21,070 nt of DNA from assembly GCA_046155505.1 (NCBI GenBank), contig JBJXFK010000234.1, positions 1 through 21,070 on the forward strand, given 5' to 3'. A program made the translations under genes and the position numbers. Source of the DNA: JBJXFK01 sp046155505 (GTDB lineage: Bacteria > Planctomycetota > Phycisphaerae > UBA1845 > Fen-1342). The notes under the pieces were generated by a model that worked only from the letters and a program-made list of their open reading frames with translations, was not told the DNA's origin and ran no database searches. Each line of letters starts with the position of its first letter. Positions within the stretch are counted from its first letter, which is position 1. Shown in pieces: positions 1-7,116 of the stretch.

Positions 1-49
1 TGCGCCAGAACGATTCTTTGTTTGAATCCCGCCGCGAACTGCGTGCCAT
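1..49 (-). CDS. IS66-type accessory protein TnpA, N-terminus only
   Basis: An ATG at 49 on the minus strand is preceded at good spacing by CGGAGG, and the visible protein starts MARSSRRDSNKESFWR before running off the window. Short basic N-termini followed by a K/R-E-x-F/Y-W-R motif are usual for the small accessory protein encoded first in IS66 elements, which helps the DDE transposase TnpC. Only 16 residues are visible, so the family call depends heavily on the adjacent IS66-like inverted repeat. Confidence 0.5.
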   Translation of the reverse strand, partial: MARSSRRDSNKESFWR

Positions 50-125
50 GACGGCCTCCGTTTCGATGGAGGCATCATCGCCACGCCGCACGCCGGATAA
101 TAGACGGGGTTCACCGGACGCTTAC
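1..125 (-). mobile_element. IS66-family insertion sequence, one end (partial)
   Basis: Read on the minus strand, the sequence starting at 125 begins GTAAGCGTCCGGTGAACCCC. IS66-family terminal inverted repeats typically start GTAAGCG. About 75 bases inside it a small reading frame begins that resembles the IS66 accessory protein. The rest of the element lies beyond the left edge, so the second inverted repeat and the expected 8-bp target duplication (GATCTCTC on the minus strand, just outside at 126-133) cannot be tested here. The element appears to interrupt a restriction/helicase gene remnant. The call rests on the terminal motif plus the start of the gene, not on a full element. Confidence 0.6.
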
Positions 126-300
126 GAGAGATCGCCGGGGCATCCTCTACCGTCGCGACTTCGATCTGCTCTTCACCGCTGATGTTGCGATAAAACACCT
201 CAGCGATATCCACGTTATCGCAAACAATGATCATTACCGGCGGCACCTGCACCTGGCCGGGGCTGGCGTCCTCGATGTACTTGTAGCCCGCTCGCACCTG
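126..300 (-). pseudogene. Remnant of a helicase / type III restriction (Res-like) subunit
   Basis: The minus strand from 300 reads VRAGYKYIED, then a short linker and VPPVMIIVCDNVDIAEVFYR followed by NISGEEQIEV, up to the IS66 end at 125. The PPVxIIVCDN segment is typical of the stretch between the two helicase lobes of large DEAD/Res-type restriction subunits, proteins of roughly 900-1000 residues. Neither the N-terminal helicase motifs nor the C-terminus is present: the fragment starts seven bases past the stop codon of the kinase gene and is cut by the IS element. It is in frame with the kinase but separated by two TAG codons. It is read as a doubly truncated, non-functional leftover. The family call is from memory of the motif and is moderate. 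Confidence 0.5.
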
Positions 301-306
301 CTACGC

Positions 307-3201
307 CTACCGATTGTTCAAACGTGTCTGGATCTCTGCCAAAACCGACTCTGCCTGAACGCGAACGGGATGACTGTCGGGCAGCAAACGTTGTGCCATG
401 TTTGCGGACTGCTCGGCCGCCTCGCGAGCCTCGGGTAGTCGGCCGAGCATTGCGAGAGACGTGGCTAGATTCGTGGAATAGGTGATCGAGGACGGTTGTG
501 CAATCGGGAATAGCTGCTCGTTCATTTCCAGGGCCGCGCGCAGCACTGGTTCGGCTTCACCGGCGCGGGCCTGGTTCAGCAGCAGTTCCCCCAACTCACC
601 CATCACTTGCGCCACCTCGGCAGAGCCGTCGGGTGTCAACTTGTTGCGTACATCGAGCGCCTCGCGCAACAGCGGCTCGGCTTCCGCGTGACGGGCTGCG
701 CGAATCAACCCACGCGCGTATGCCACAACCACTTCCGCCAGCACCGGTTCCTGTTTCCGTCGATGCTCTTCGAGCAGGTGCAAGAACAACGGCTCGGCCT
801 CCGACAGGCACGCCTGCCCAAGATAAACGCGCGCCATCCGAAAACGGGTCGCGGACGTTTGCTTGTGGTCGGGGCCGAGCGTGCGTTCGCGAATCGCCAG
901 CACGTCGCGGCAATGCGACTCGGCTTCCGGCCAGCGCTCCTGCCTCATGTACAGCTCGACCAGATGCTCGACGGCCACGAGCGTGTTGATGTTCTCTTCG
1001 CCCAGCGCACGCTTCAAGCCGGCGATCTGGTCGGCATAAGTCCGCTCTGCGTCTTCGAACCGGCCCTGCTTGTAGTAGACCAAGCCGAGTCCGCCGGTGA
1101 CGGTGAGAACGTTGGGATGCTCCGCTCCGAAAGCGCGCTGCATGGCCGGGATCAATTCCTTGTACATCGCTTCGGAGTCCTCGAGACGATTGAGCTGCTG
1201 GTACAGCGTGGCGAGATTGTGGCGGGTCGCCAGCGTGAACGCATCGTCCGCGCCGCGCGCTCGCGTCTGCGATTCGAGTGTTCGTTGAATGAGCGGTGCG
1301 GCTTCTTCCAGGCGGCCGATCGAACGCAAAAAACCTGCCAATTCACCTTGGGTCGCTATGGTGTTGTCGTGGTCCGGGCCGTGTCGGCGCGTCTGTATAT
1401 CCAGCGCCTCGCGAAACATGCGCTCAGCTTCGGCAGAACGATCGAGCCTTCGATAAATCCGTCCGAGGTAGTGCAGGTCGAGCACGACGCGCTCGTCGTC
1501 CGCCCCGCGCTGAACGCGGTCGGACTCGAGCAATGCGGTGAGCAAGGCTTCGGCCTCGGCATAGCGGCCGCTCTCCAGCCGTTGGATCGCCAACTCGCGC
1601 TTTACATCCAGCGTCTCCGGGGCTTCTGAACCCATGTGCCGTGAGCGAATCTCGTGCGCTTTCGCCAGGTGCGTCTCGGCCTGCTCGTAGAGCGCCATGC
1701 GAGAATAGGTGCGGCCCAGTGCTTCGCGCACGCCGGCTTCGACCAACGGCTGGTCAGGAAAACGCCCCTCGATGCGGGCGGCCGCTTCGTCGACGACCTG
1801 CCGCACGGAAACGTCCTTGCCCTTCGTAAACGGAGTTGCAGCGCCGAGCAGATCTTTGGTAAGAAACTCAGTGATCTCACGAGCCGTTTGGGTCTGGACA
1901 TCGGCGCGCTGTCGCTGTGTGGCCTCGGCGTCGCGAGCGGCGATCGCCCGAAACATGCCGACGCTCGTACCCACCGTGCCTCCGATCAGAAGCACGAGCA
2001 TCCCGCCGCCCGCCGCTAGAGCCGCGCGATGTCGGCGCGAAAACTTCCGCAATTGATACGCGGCACTGGGTGGGTGGGCGCTCAGAGGCTCATCTCGCAG
2101 ATAACGACCGACGTCTGCCGCCAGTTCCGCCGCCGACGGATATCGCCGCGACGGATCCTTGTCGAGCGCCATGCTCACGATCGTCTGAATGTCGCGATCG
2201 TAGCGGCCGCCTTCGCGCCGGCTGATCGCGGTCAGCCGCGCCGGCTCCTCGTCACGGATGATCCGGGCGGCGTCCACCAGCGGCAGGCCACGCATGTCGT
2301 ACGGCAAGCGGCCGGCCAGCAGCTCGAACAGGATCACGCCGAGCGAGTAGATATCCGTGCGGGTGTCGATGTCCGCGCTCCCGGCGGCCTGCTCGGGGCT
2401 CATGTACTCGGGTGTGCCGATCAACTGGCCGGCCTCGGTGAGAATCGTGCGGCCGCCGGAAGAATTGTCGATCGCGCGGGCAATGCCGAAATCGATCAGC
2501 TTGGGCGACGCCTGGCCTTCCTGTAGGACGATCAGCACGTTGGACGGCTTGATGTCGCGGTGAATGAGGCCTTTCTGGTGGGCGTGCTGGACGGCGCTAC
2601 AGACCCGCACAAAAAGCTCCAGGCGCTCCCGGGTCGAGAGTCGATTCGCGTCGCAATAGCGGGTGATCGGTTCGCCCGGTACCAGCTCCATCGCGAAGTA
2701 GGGCTGGCCGCTCTCAGTCTCGCCGGCGTCGAAGATTCGCGAGAAACTCGGGTGATCGAGCATTGCCAGGGCTTGCCGCTCGGCGTTGAACCGCAAGATG
2801 ACTTGTCGGGTGTCCATGCCGCGCTTCAGTACCTTGAGCGCGACGGTTCTGCGAACCGGAGTGGCTTGCTCGGCGCGGAACACCGTGCCGAATCCACCCT
2901 CACCCAATACGTCGATGATGCGGTATCCGCCGATCTGCTGTGGGTGGTCGAGTAGCTCGGTGCCGTCGGGCGGCGCGGCCGACTCACCTGAGCCGATGAT
3001 CTCTTCAATGTAGGTGCGCAGCGCGACGCCGCGCTCGAAGCCGACCGGATCGCTGTCGCCGGCGAGCATTTGCTCGACCGAAGCTCGCAGTCGCGCATCC
3101 GAGCCGCACGCGCCGTCGAGGAACGCACCGCGCTGCGCGGGCGGCAGGTCGCAGGCTTCGAGGAAGATGTCTTTGATGCGTTTGTGCCGCGCCGCGGTCA
3201 T
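307..3201 (-). CDS. Transmembrane Ser/Thr protein kinase with TPR tail (module 1)
   Basis: A 964-residue Hanks-type kinase. The catalytic domain spans about residues 92-370: glycine loop GEGGFG (100-105), ATP-anchoring K123, helix-C E141, catalytic HRDIKPSN with D216 and N221, DFG at 237-239, activation segment GTPEYMSPE (262-270) and D283. All key residues are intact, so it should be active. A hydrophobic segment at about 393-417 is the single predicted membrane span. It is followed by a charged linker and then TPR repeats with a period near 42 residues (about 480-955), resembling kinesin-light-chain-type TPRs. The kinase would lie in the cytoplasm and the TPR part on the other side of the membrane. 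The gene begins 6 bases after the ECF sigma gene stop, clearly the same operon. The natural C-terminus matches that of its paralogue at 16250-19354. The signal sensed by the TPR domain is unknown. Confidence 0.95.
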   Translation of the reverse strand: MTAARHKRIKDIFLEACDLPPAQRGAFLDGACGSDARLRASVEQMLAGDSDPVGFERGVALRTYIEEIIGSGESAAPPDGTELLDHPQQIGGYRIIDVLGEGGFGTVFRAEQATPVRRTVALKVLKRGMDTRQVILRFNAERQALAMLDHPSFSRIFDAGETESGQPYFAMELVPGEPITRYCDANRLSTRERLELFVRVCSAVQHAHQKGLIHRDIKPSNVLIVLQEGQASPKLIDFGIARAIDNSSGGRTILTEAGQLIGTPEYMSPEQAAGSADIDTRTDIYSLGVILFELLAGRLPYDMRGLPLVDAARIIRDEEPARLTAISRREGGRYDRDIQTIVSMALDKDPSRRYPSAAELAADVGRYLRDEPLSAHPPSAAYQLRKFSRRHRAALAAGGGMLVLLIGGTVGTSVGMFRAIAARDAEATQRQRADVQTQTAREITEFLTKDLLGAATPFTKGKDVSVRQVVDEAAARIEGRFPDQPLVEAGVREALGRTYSRMALYEQAETHLAKAHEIRSRHMGSEAPETLDVKRELAIQRLESGRYAEAEALLTALLESDRVQRGADDERVVLDLHYLGRIYRRLDRSAEAERMFREALDIQTRRHGPDHDNTIATQGELAGFLRSIGRLEEAAPLIQRTLESQTRARGADDAFTLATRHNLATLYQQLNRLEDSEAMYKELIPAMQRAFGAEHPNVLTVTGGLGLVYYKQGRFEDAERTYADQIAGLKRALGEENINTLVAVEHLVELYMRQERWPEAESHCRDVLAIRERTLGPDHKQTSATRFRMARVYLGQACLSEAEPLFLHLLEEHRRKQEPVLAEVVVAYARGLIRAARHAEAEPLLREALDVRNKLTPDGSAEVAQVMGELGELLLNQARAGEAEPVLRAALEMNEQLFPIAQPSSITYSTNLATSLAMLGRLPEAREAAEQSANMAQRLLPDSHPVRVQAESVLAEIQTRLNNR

Positions 3202-3207
3202 GCCGGT

Positions 3208-3801
3208 CTACCGGTCCAGTTCGGTGTTCAGCCAGGCCCGCGCCGCGCGCCATTCGCGCTTCACGGTGGCGGGCGAAATTTCGAGTACATGCGCGATCTC
3301 TTCGACGCTCATGCCGGCGAAAAATCGCAACTCGACGACGCGACTCTGCACCGCGTCGAGCTCCGCCAATCTCAATAACACATCATCGAGGTCCAGCGGA
3401 TCAAAATCTGGAGCGGAATCTTCGACCTGACCCTCGGCGAGGGTCACCCGCAAACGCGCCCCGCCGCGTTTTGCTGCCCGTTTGTCGCGGGCGTGGTTGC
3501 TCAGAATCTGGCGCATCGCCGTGGCCGCGACCGCGAGAAAATGTGCCCGGCCCTGCCAAGTGGCGTCGGGCTGCGCGGACATTTTCAGAAACGCCTCGTG
3601 GACGAGGGCGGTCGCTTGGAGCGTGTGACCGGCGCGCTGGCGGGCAAGGTGTGATTGCGCCAGACGACGCAGTTTGTCATAGATGAGCGGCAACAACTGG
3701 GCGGCGACGGACGACTCACCCGCCGCCAGGCGACCGAGCATTTGCGTAACGTGTTCTGTTCGAGCGGTTTGCATGCGCTGCGCTTCACCCGACGTTGTCA
3801 T
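3208..3801 (-). CDS. ECF-type RNA polymerase sigma factor (TIGR02999-like, module 1)
   Basis: A 197-residue sigma factor with region 2 at about residues 20-112 (LPLIYDKLRRLAQ, then GHTLQATALVHEAFLKM and HFLAVAATAMRQILSNHARD) and region 4 at about 138-195 (VVELRFFAGMSVEEIA followed by the HTH LEISPATVKREWRAARAWL). The family is abundant in planctomycetes. Region 2.2 lacks the acidic DAED motif of ordinary ECF factors; Gln62-Ala-Thr64-Ala stands there instead, which matters because a kinase is encoded directly downstream. There is no anti-sigma gene nearby. The start at 3801 gives 197 residues; Met10 (3774) would give 188 and has a weak GGTGA upstream, so the start is uncertain. It is divergent from the beta-helix gene at 3940. 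Confidence 0.93.
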   Translation of the reverse strand: MTTSGEAQRMQTARTEHVTQMLGRLAAGESSVAAQLLPLIYDKLRRLAQSHLARQRAGHTLQATALVHEAFLKMSAQPDATWQGRAHFLAVAATAMRQILSNHARDKRAAKRGGARLRVTLAEGQVEDSAPDFDPLDLDDVLLRLAELDAVQSRVVELRFFAGMSVEEIAHVLEISPATVKREWRAARAWLNTELDR

Positions 3802-3831
3802 ATCCGACCGTGGCCCGCGAGTTTATCCGAA

Positions 3832-3863
3832 TTCCTGATCCCCGTCCCGCCCGTTTCGTGTGA
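3832..3863 (+). promoter_or_regulatory. Candidate promoter motif upstream of the beta-helix gene
   Basis: TTCCTGA at 3832-3838, then 15 bases, then TTTCGTGTGA at 3854-3863. The same arrangement with the same spacing precedes the large mosaic gene (7020-7051). It lies 77 bases upstream of the ATG at 3940, inside the divergent gap shared with the ECF sigma gene. Two boxes about 15 bases apart fit an ECF-type -35/-10 layout, but no transcription start is known. Confidence 0.4.
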
Positions 3864-3926
3864 CTGTGATTGGGGGCGCGGCAGCGTGAAGCCCGTCGCA
3901 AGTCGCCTCGATCCACAACCAAGATC

Positions 3927-3931
3927 AGGAG
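3927..3931 (+). promoter_or_regulatory. Shine-Dalgarno fixing the start at 3940
   Basis: AGGAG lies 8 bases before ATG 3940. The reading frame is open much further upstream (to 3655), but that extension overlaps the divergent sigma gene, and the signal peptide begins directly after this ATG, so 3940 is taken as the start. Confidence 0.8.
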
Positions 3932-3939
3932 ATCGAAAC

Positions 3940-5454
3940 ATGTGCATCCATTCGTATGCTCGCAAGCCGCTGTCGTACCTGTTGATCGCATTGACCGGCG
4001 CACCGACGCTGTCGGCTGCCACGATCGAGGTTCCGGCAGAGCATCTGACGATTCAGGCCGCGATCGACGCCGCCGCTGCCGGCGACACGATCATGGTCGC
4101 GGCAGGAACCTATCGCGAGTCGCTGTCGTGGACGGGCAAGGATCTGGTGATTCAGGGTGCCGGTGCGGCGACGACGATTATCGACCCGCGCGGCCCCAAC
4201 GGCGAACGCGGCGGTGCGTGCGTCGAGACGTCCGGGCTGACGCCGGCAGCGGTGTTCGAGGGCTTCACGCTTCGCGGCGGAATTGACACCGAGGTGATGG
4301 ACCCCAACAACAACCCGATTGTCAACGGCGACGGCGGCGGAATGGTGAATGTCGATTCCAGCCCGACCGTGGTCGGATGCGTCTTCACGGAGAACCAGCG
4401 ACACGGATTCTGGTGGTACAACACCCGCGGCGTCGGCGGCGGGATGTGCAACCTGCGGTCGAATCCGACGGTGATCGACTGCGTGTTCCATCAGAATAGC
4501 GCGAACGAAGCCGGCGGCATGGGGAACACCGAGTCGAATCCGACCGTGATCGGCTGCACGTTTGACAACAACTCCGACCCGTCCGTGACGAACTTCAACT
4601 GCACGGCACCGGGGGTGACGTTTGCCGATTGCGAACTGCGAGACGGGTTGCGAGGCATGGTGAATCGCAACAGTAATTTGCGACTCACAAACTCGGTGTT
4701 TACCAACTTCAACGGTTGGTTCAATCAGGCGATCCGCATCGAGGGTGGCGGCACGGTCACGCTGGATGGCTGCCTGATCGCCGACAACACCTCGACTGTG
4801 TTCGATCCTTCGCGACTGGCCGACGCTTCCGGTATCGGCATTCGCAACGGAAGCGCAACGCTGGTCATGACCAACTGCACAGTCGTCGGCAATCGCGGCG
4901 GCCAGTCGGGAACGGGCGTGCTGTCCGGCGGTCCGACGACGATCACCAACTGCATCTTCTGGGACAACGAGGCATACTCGAACTATGTCAGCCCCCTCGA
5001 GCAGAACATCGCCATGTGGGCCACCACCCCGATCATCAACCACTCGAACATCGAGCATGGCGACTCGCTCGCCGGCGTCGGCAATATGAGCCAGGATCCG
5101 ATGTTCGTCAGCGAGGCGACCGGCGACTATCGCCTGCTGCCCGGTTCGCCGTCCGTCGATTCTGGCGACTCGGCCGCGGTGCCCGCGACGCTGGTCACCG
5201 ACCTGGGCGGCAATGCGCGCACGCTCGGTGCGGCGGTGGACATCGGGGCGTTCGAGTTTGTGCCGTGCGTCGGCGACGTGAACGATGACGGGCAGCGAAA
5301 TCTGACCGATCTCAGCCTGCTGCTGGCGGCGTTCGGCAGCGTGAACGGCGATGCGGCATTCGACGCGACGGCCGATCTGAACGGCGACAACGCGGTTAAC
5401 CTGACGGACCTGTCGCAACTGCTCGCGGTGTTCGGCGAGCCCTGCCCGGCGTAA
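3940..5454 (+). CDS. Secreted right-handed beta-helix protein with dockerin-type tail
   Basis: A 504-residue exported protein. Residues 1-26 form a signal peptide (basic N-terminus, LSYLLIALTGAPTLSA). Residues 28-61 carry the typical entry motif of pectate-lyase-like helices (TIQAAIDAAAAGDTIMVAAG). Next comes a run of N-rich rungs such as SNPTVIGCTFDNN up to about residue 400, then a closing segment with PGSPSVDSGD and DLGGNARTLGAAVDIGAFEF, as seen in choice-of-anchor Q-type proteins. Residues 443-504 hold two EF-hand loops, DVNDDGQRNLTD and DLNGDNAVNLTD, with near-canonical dockerin Ca2+ ligands, bracketed by two cysteines. No catalytic residues for a specific polysaccharide lyase could be assigned, so the role may be carbohydrate binding or cleavage at the surface. 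It is divergent from the sigma-kinase operon; an IS4 remnant follows immediately. Confidence 0.92.
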   Translation: MCIHSYARKPLSYLLIALTGAPTLSAATIEVPAEHLTIQAAIDAAAAGDTIMVAAGTYRESLSWTGKDLVIQGAGAATTIIDPRGPNGERGGACVETSGLTPAAVFEGFTLRGGIDTEVMDPNNNPIVNGDGGGMVNVDSSPTVVGCVFTENQRHGFWWYNTRGVGGGMCNLRSNPTVIDCVFHQNSANEAGGMGNTESNPTVIGCTFDNNSDPSVTNFNCTAPGVTFADCELRDGLRGMVNRNSNLRLTNSVFTNFNGWFNQAIRIEGGGTVTLDGCLIADNTSTVFDPSRLADASGIGIRNGSATLVMTNCTVVGNRGGQSGTGVLSGGPTTITNCIFWDNEAYSNYVSPLEQNIAMWATTPIINHSNIEHGDSLAGVGNMSQDPMFVSEATGDYRLLPGSPSVDSGDSAAVPATLVTDLGGNARTLGAAVDIGAFEFVPCVGDVNDDGQRNLTDLSLLLAAFGSVNGDAAFDATADLNGDNAVNLTDLSQLLAVFGEPCPA

Positions 5455-5679
5455 TGGGTTGAGGTCTCTTGGGTGCCTAAGGCGGCGCGGCGTGGCACTC
5501 CCGATCGGGTGAGCCTTGTCGATGCGCTGCGTGACCTGAGCTGGCCGGTGATGCACGAAGGGTCGCCGCCGCTGCTGGTGATCAGCCTTCAGCGCGCCGG
5601 CCGATGCGAACCGCGTGCGCGAAAGCGCCGGCCCAGGCCATACGCACTGCTACAAGAACCCCGCAAACACAGCGAAAAA
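5455..5679 (+). pseudogene. IS4-family transposase C-terminal remnant
   Basis: Directly after the TAA of the beta-helix gene, and in the same frame, the sequence encodes VPKAARRGTPDRVSLVDALR and later RAGRCEPRARKRRPRPYALL followed by QEPRKHSEK. The block R-x-GRxEPRxxKRRPKxY-xLxxPR is the usual C-terminus of many IS4-type transposases. Only about 70 residues remain, and the DDE catalytic part, a start codon and the natural stop are missing. The frame stays open into the next gene at 5839. It is read as a transposase tail left by an old insertion or deletion; no inverted repeats could be found. Confidence 0.55.
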
Positions 5680-5838
5680 AGCTGCGCCTCCGCGGAAAGG
5701 CGGCTCAAACAGATGGCATTCGCATCTTACCCTTTTTTCTTGATCCGCCGCCCGGCATTTTCGGGTAAACGTCGGCGGAGCAATACAGCGACCTGCACGT
5801 CGCGTCTCCAAAATGGCCCCTCACAGTTGAGAAAGACG
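5680..5838 (+). other. Leader region of the 5839 gene
   Basis: No gene is supported here. The region lies between the IS4 remnant and the ATG at 5839. The only ribosome-binding candidate is a weak GAGAAAG about 5 bases before the start. The two-box motif found upstream of the genes at 3940 and 7117 is not present, which may mean the original promoter was lost or replaced by the insertion, or that this gene is transcribed from upstream. Confidence 0.4.
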
Positions 5839-6870
5839 ATGAACAAAGTAAAAGCCCTACACGCTGGTCGGCGAAACCGTTCCCAAACGACGCTCGCACG
5901 CGCCTTGCTTCCGATTGTGGCGGCAGCCTGGCATGTCTCGTACACGAACGCGCAGGCATTCAATATTGATTTCCAGCCCTCGGGTTCCGGAGTGCCCTCG
6001 TCCGGTTTCGGCGCTGCCGCAGGGCAGACGGGACTCTGGGTGGGTACCGCCTTCCCGACAAACCAGTTACTCACTACGACTACGGGCGAAGTCTCGACAG
6101 TGACCCTCGGGTTGTATATGCAGGGAGCGCAAAACTGGGGAGCTTGGCAGACGAGCAACACCGGCGACCATTCAGCCCTGCTTGATGATGGCGTTTTTGC
6201 AGCCACGACGCCGTGCCTCGGGTCCACCTACGCCGGCGTTTATCTGAGGGGAGTGTCGAACGGGACATACCGCGTGTACACCTACGCGGCGTGGCCGGAC
6301 CCGTCTAGCGACGCATCCGTAGCGGTGAACACGGCTCCCGAAGCGCATATTTCCGGCACCATGCCGGGCGATGCGTTCATTGAGGGCGTGACCCACACCG
6401 TCCACGAAGTCGCCGTAACCAATGGAAACATCTTCATAACTGTCTTCGCGGGCGCCGGGTCCTATTGGGAAACGTTTCTGGGCGGCGTCCAGATTGTGCC
6501 CGTCCAGCTCGACGGCTGCTCCATTGCACAGCAGCCGGCGGACCAGACCGTGCTCAAGGAGCACACGGCCACCTTTACCGCCGCCCTCACCGGCGACGTC
6601 CGCGCGTACCAGTGGACCAAGGACGGCATTGCGCTGGCAAACGGGCGCGGCATTAGCGGCGCTACGACGCAGACGCTCACGCTCGCCGAGGCACGACCCA
6701 GCGACGACGGCGTGTATGCGCTGCGATACCTCTGCGGCGGCGCCTACCAGTCCACCGCCGGCGCGACGCTGACCGTGGTCCACTGTCCCGGCGACGTCGA
6801 TGGCGATGGCGACGTGGAGCTGACCGACCTGTCGGTGCTGCTCGCCCACTTTGGTTCGATCTGTCCGTAG
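5839..6870 (+). CDS. Secreted jelly-roll/Ig protein with half dockerin
   Basis: A 343-residue exported protein. Residues 1-40 are a long signal peptide ending NAQA. Residues 41 to about 225 form a beta-rich domain beginning FNIDFQPSGSG, with DHSALLDDGVF and SNGTYRVYTYAAWP, resembling the galactose-binding-like domains common in planctomycete secreted proteins; I do not recognise a named family. An Ig-like domain follows (QQPADQTVLKEHTATF through SGATTQTLTLAEARPSDDGV). The last 28 residues contain one EF-hand loop only, DVDGDGDVELTD, between two cysteines, so this is half of the usual two-repeat dockerin tail. The frame is open upstream to 5473 but that part is transposase remnant, so ATG 5839 with its signal peptide is preferred. 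A strong terminator lies 92 bases downstream. Confidence 0.85.
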   Translation: MNKVKALHAGRRNRSQTTLARALLPIVAAAWHVSYTNAQAFNIDFQPSGSGVPSSGFGAAAGQTGLWVGTAFPTNQLLTTTTGEVSTVTLGLYMQGAQNWGAWQTSNTGDHSALLDDGVFAATTPCLGSTYAGVYLRGVSNGTYRVYTYAAWPDPSSDASVAVNTAPEAHISGTMPGDAFIEGVTHTVHEVAVTNGNIFITVFAGAGSYWETFLGGVQIVPVQLDGCSIAQQPADQTVLKEHTATFTAALTGDVRAYQWTKDGIALANGRGISGATTQTLTLAEARPSDDGVYALRYLCGGAYQSTAGATLTVVHCPGDVDGDGDVELTDLSVLLAHFGSICP

Positions 6871-6961
6871 CTGCATCGCTCTGGCCGCGGGATTCGCTTG
6901 AGCAGAATCGATCGATTGCGGACGGCTGTCACGCGCGCAGCAGGCGGCGCGACGTAGAGCC

Positions 6962-7001
6962 GGGCGCGGTTTCAAATGGAGCCGCGCCCAGTCCTTTTTT
7001 T
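6962..7001 (+). terminator. Rho-independent terminator after the 5839 gene
   Basis: GGGCGCGG (6962-6969) pairs perfectly with CCGCGCCC (6982-6989), extended inward by one wobble and one A-T pair, followed by CC and seven T residues (6995-7001). This separates the gene at 5839 from the one at 7117. Confidence 0.85.
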
Positions 7002-7019
7002 GTCGGTGCCCATACGAAC

Positions 7020-7051
7020 TTTCTGACCCCTGAGCGGGCGCTTTCGTGTGA
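7020..7051 (+). promoter_or_regulatory. Candidate promoter motif upstream of the mosaic gene
   Basis: TTTCTGA at 7020-7026, then 15 bases, then TTTCGTGTGA at 7042-7051, the same two boxes and spacing as at 3832-3863. It lies just after a terminator and 65 bases before the GTG start at 7117, where a promoter is expected. Confidence 0.4.
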
Positions 7052-7103
7052 ATGGAGATGAAGCGACGCCATACGGCCCGCGACGATCCAAGAACCCAGC
7101 CAC

Positions 7104-7108
7104 AGGAG
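7104..7108 (+). promoter_or_regulatory. Shine-Dalgarno fixing a GTG start at 7117
   Basis: AGGAG lies 8 bases before GTG 7117, the same spacing as for the gene at 3940. The upstream ATG at 7048 overlaps the promoter-like box and would add 23 residues without a ribosome site, so the GTG is preferred. Confidence 0.8.
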
Positions 7109-7116
7109 CAAGAACC

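Noticed and set aside
607..1629. Long open plus-strand frame (340 codons) opposite the first kinase's TPR region
   Set aside because: It is antisense to a clear TPR coding region; high GC3 bias commonly keeps the antisense frame open. No ribosome site or domain.
3925..5556. 543-codon minus-strand frame opposite the beta-helix gene
   Set aside because: It mirrors a secreted protein with a signal peptide, repeats and a dockerin on the plus strand. Its His/Arg/Val-rich composition is typical of an antisense shadow.
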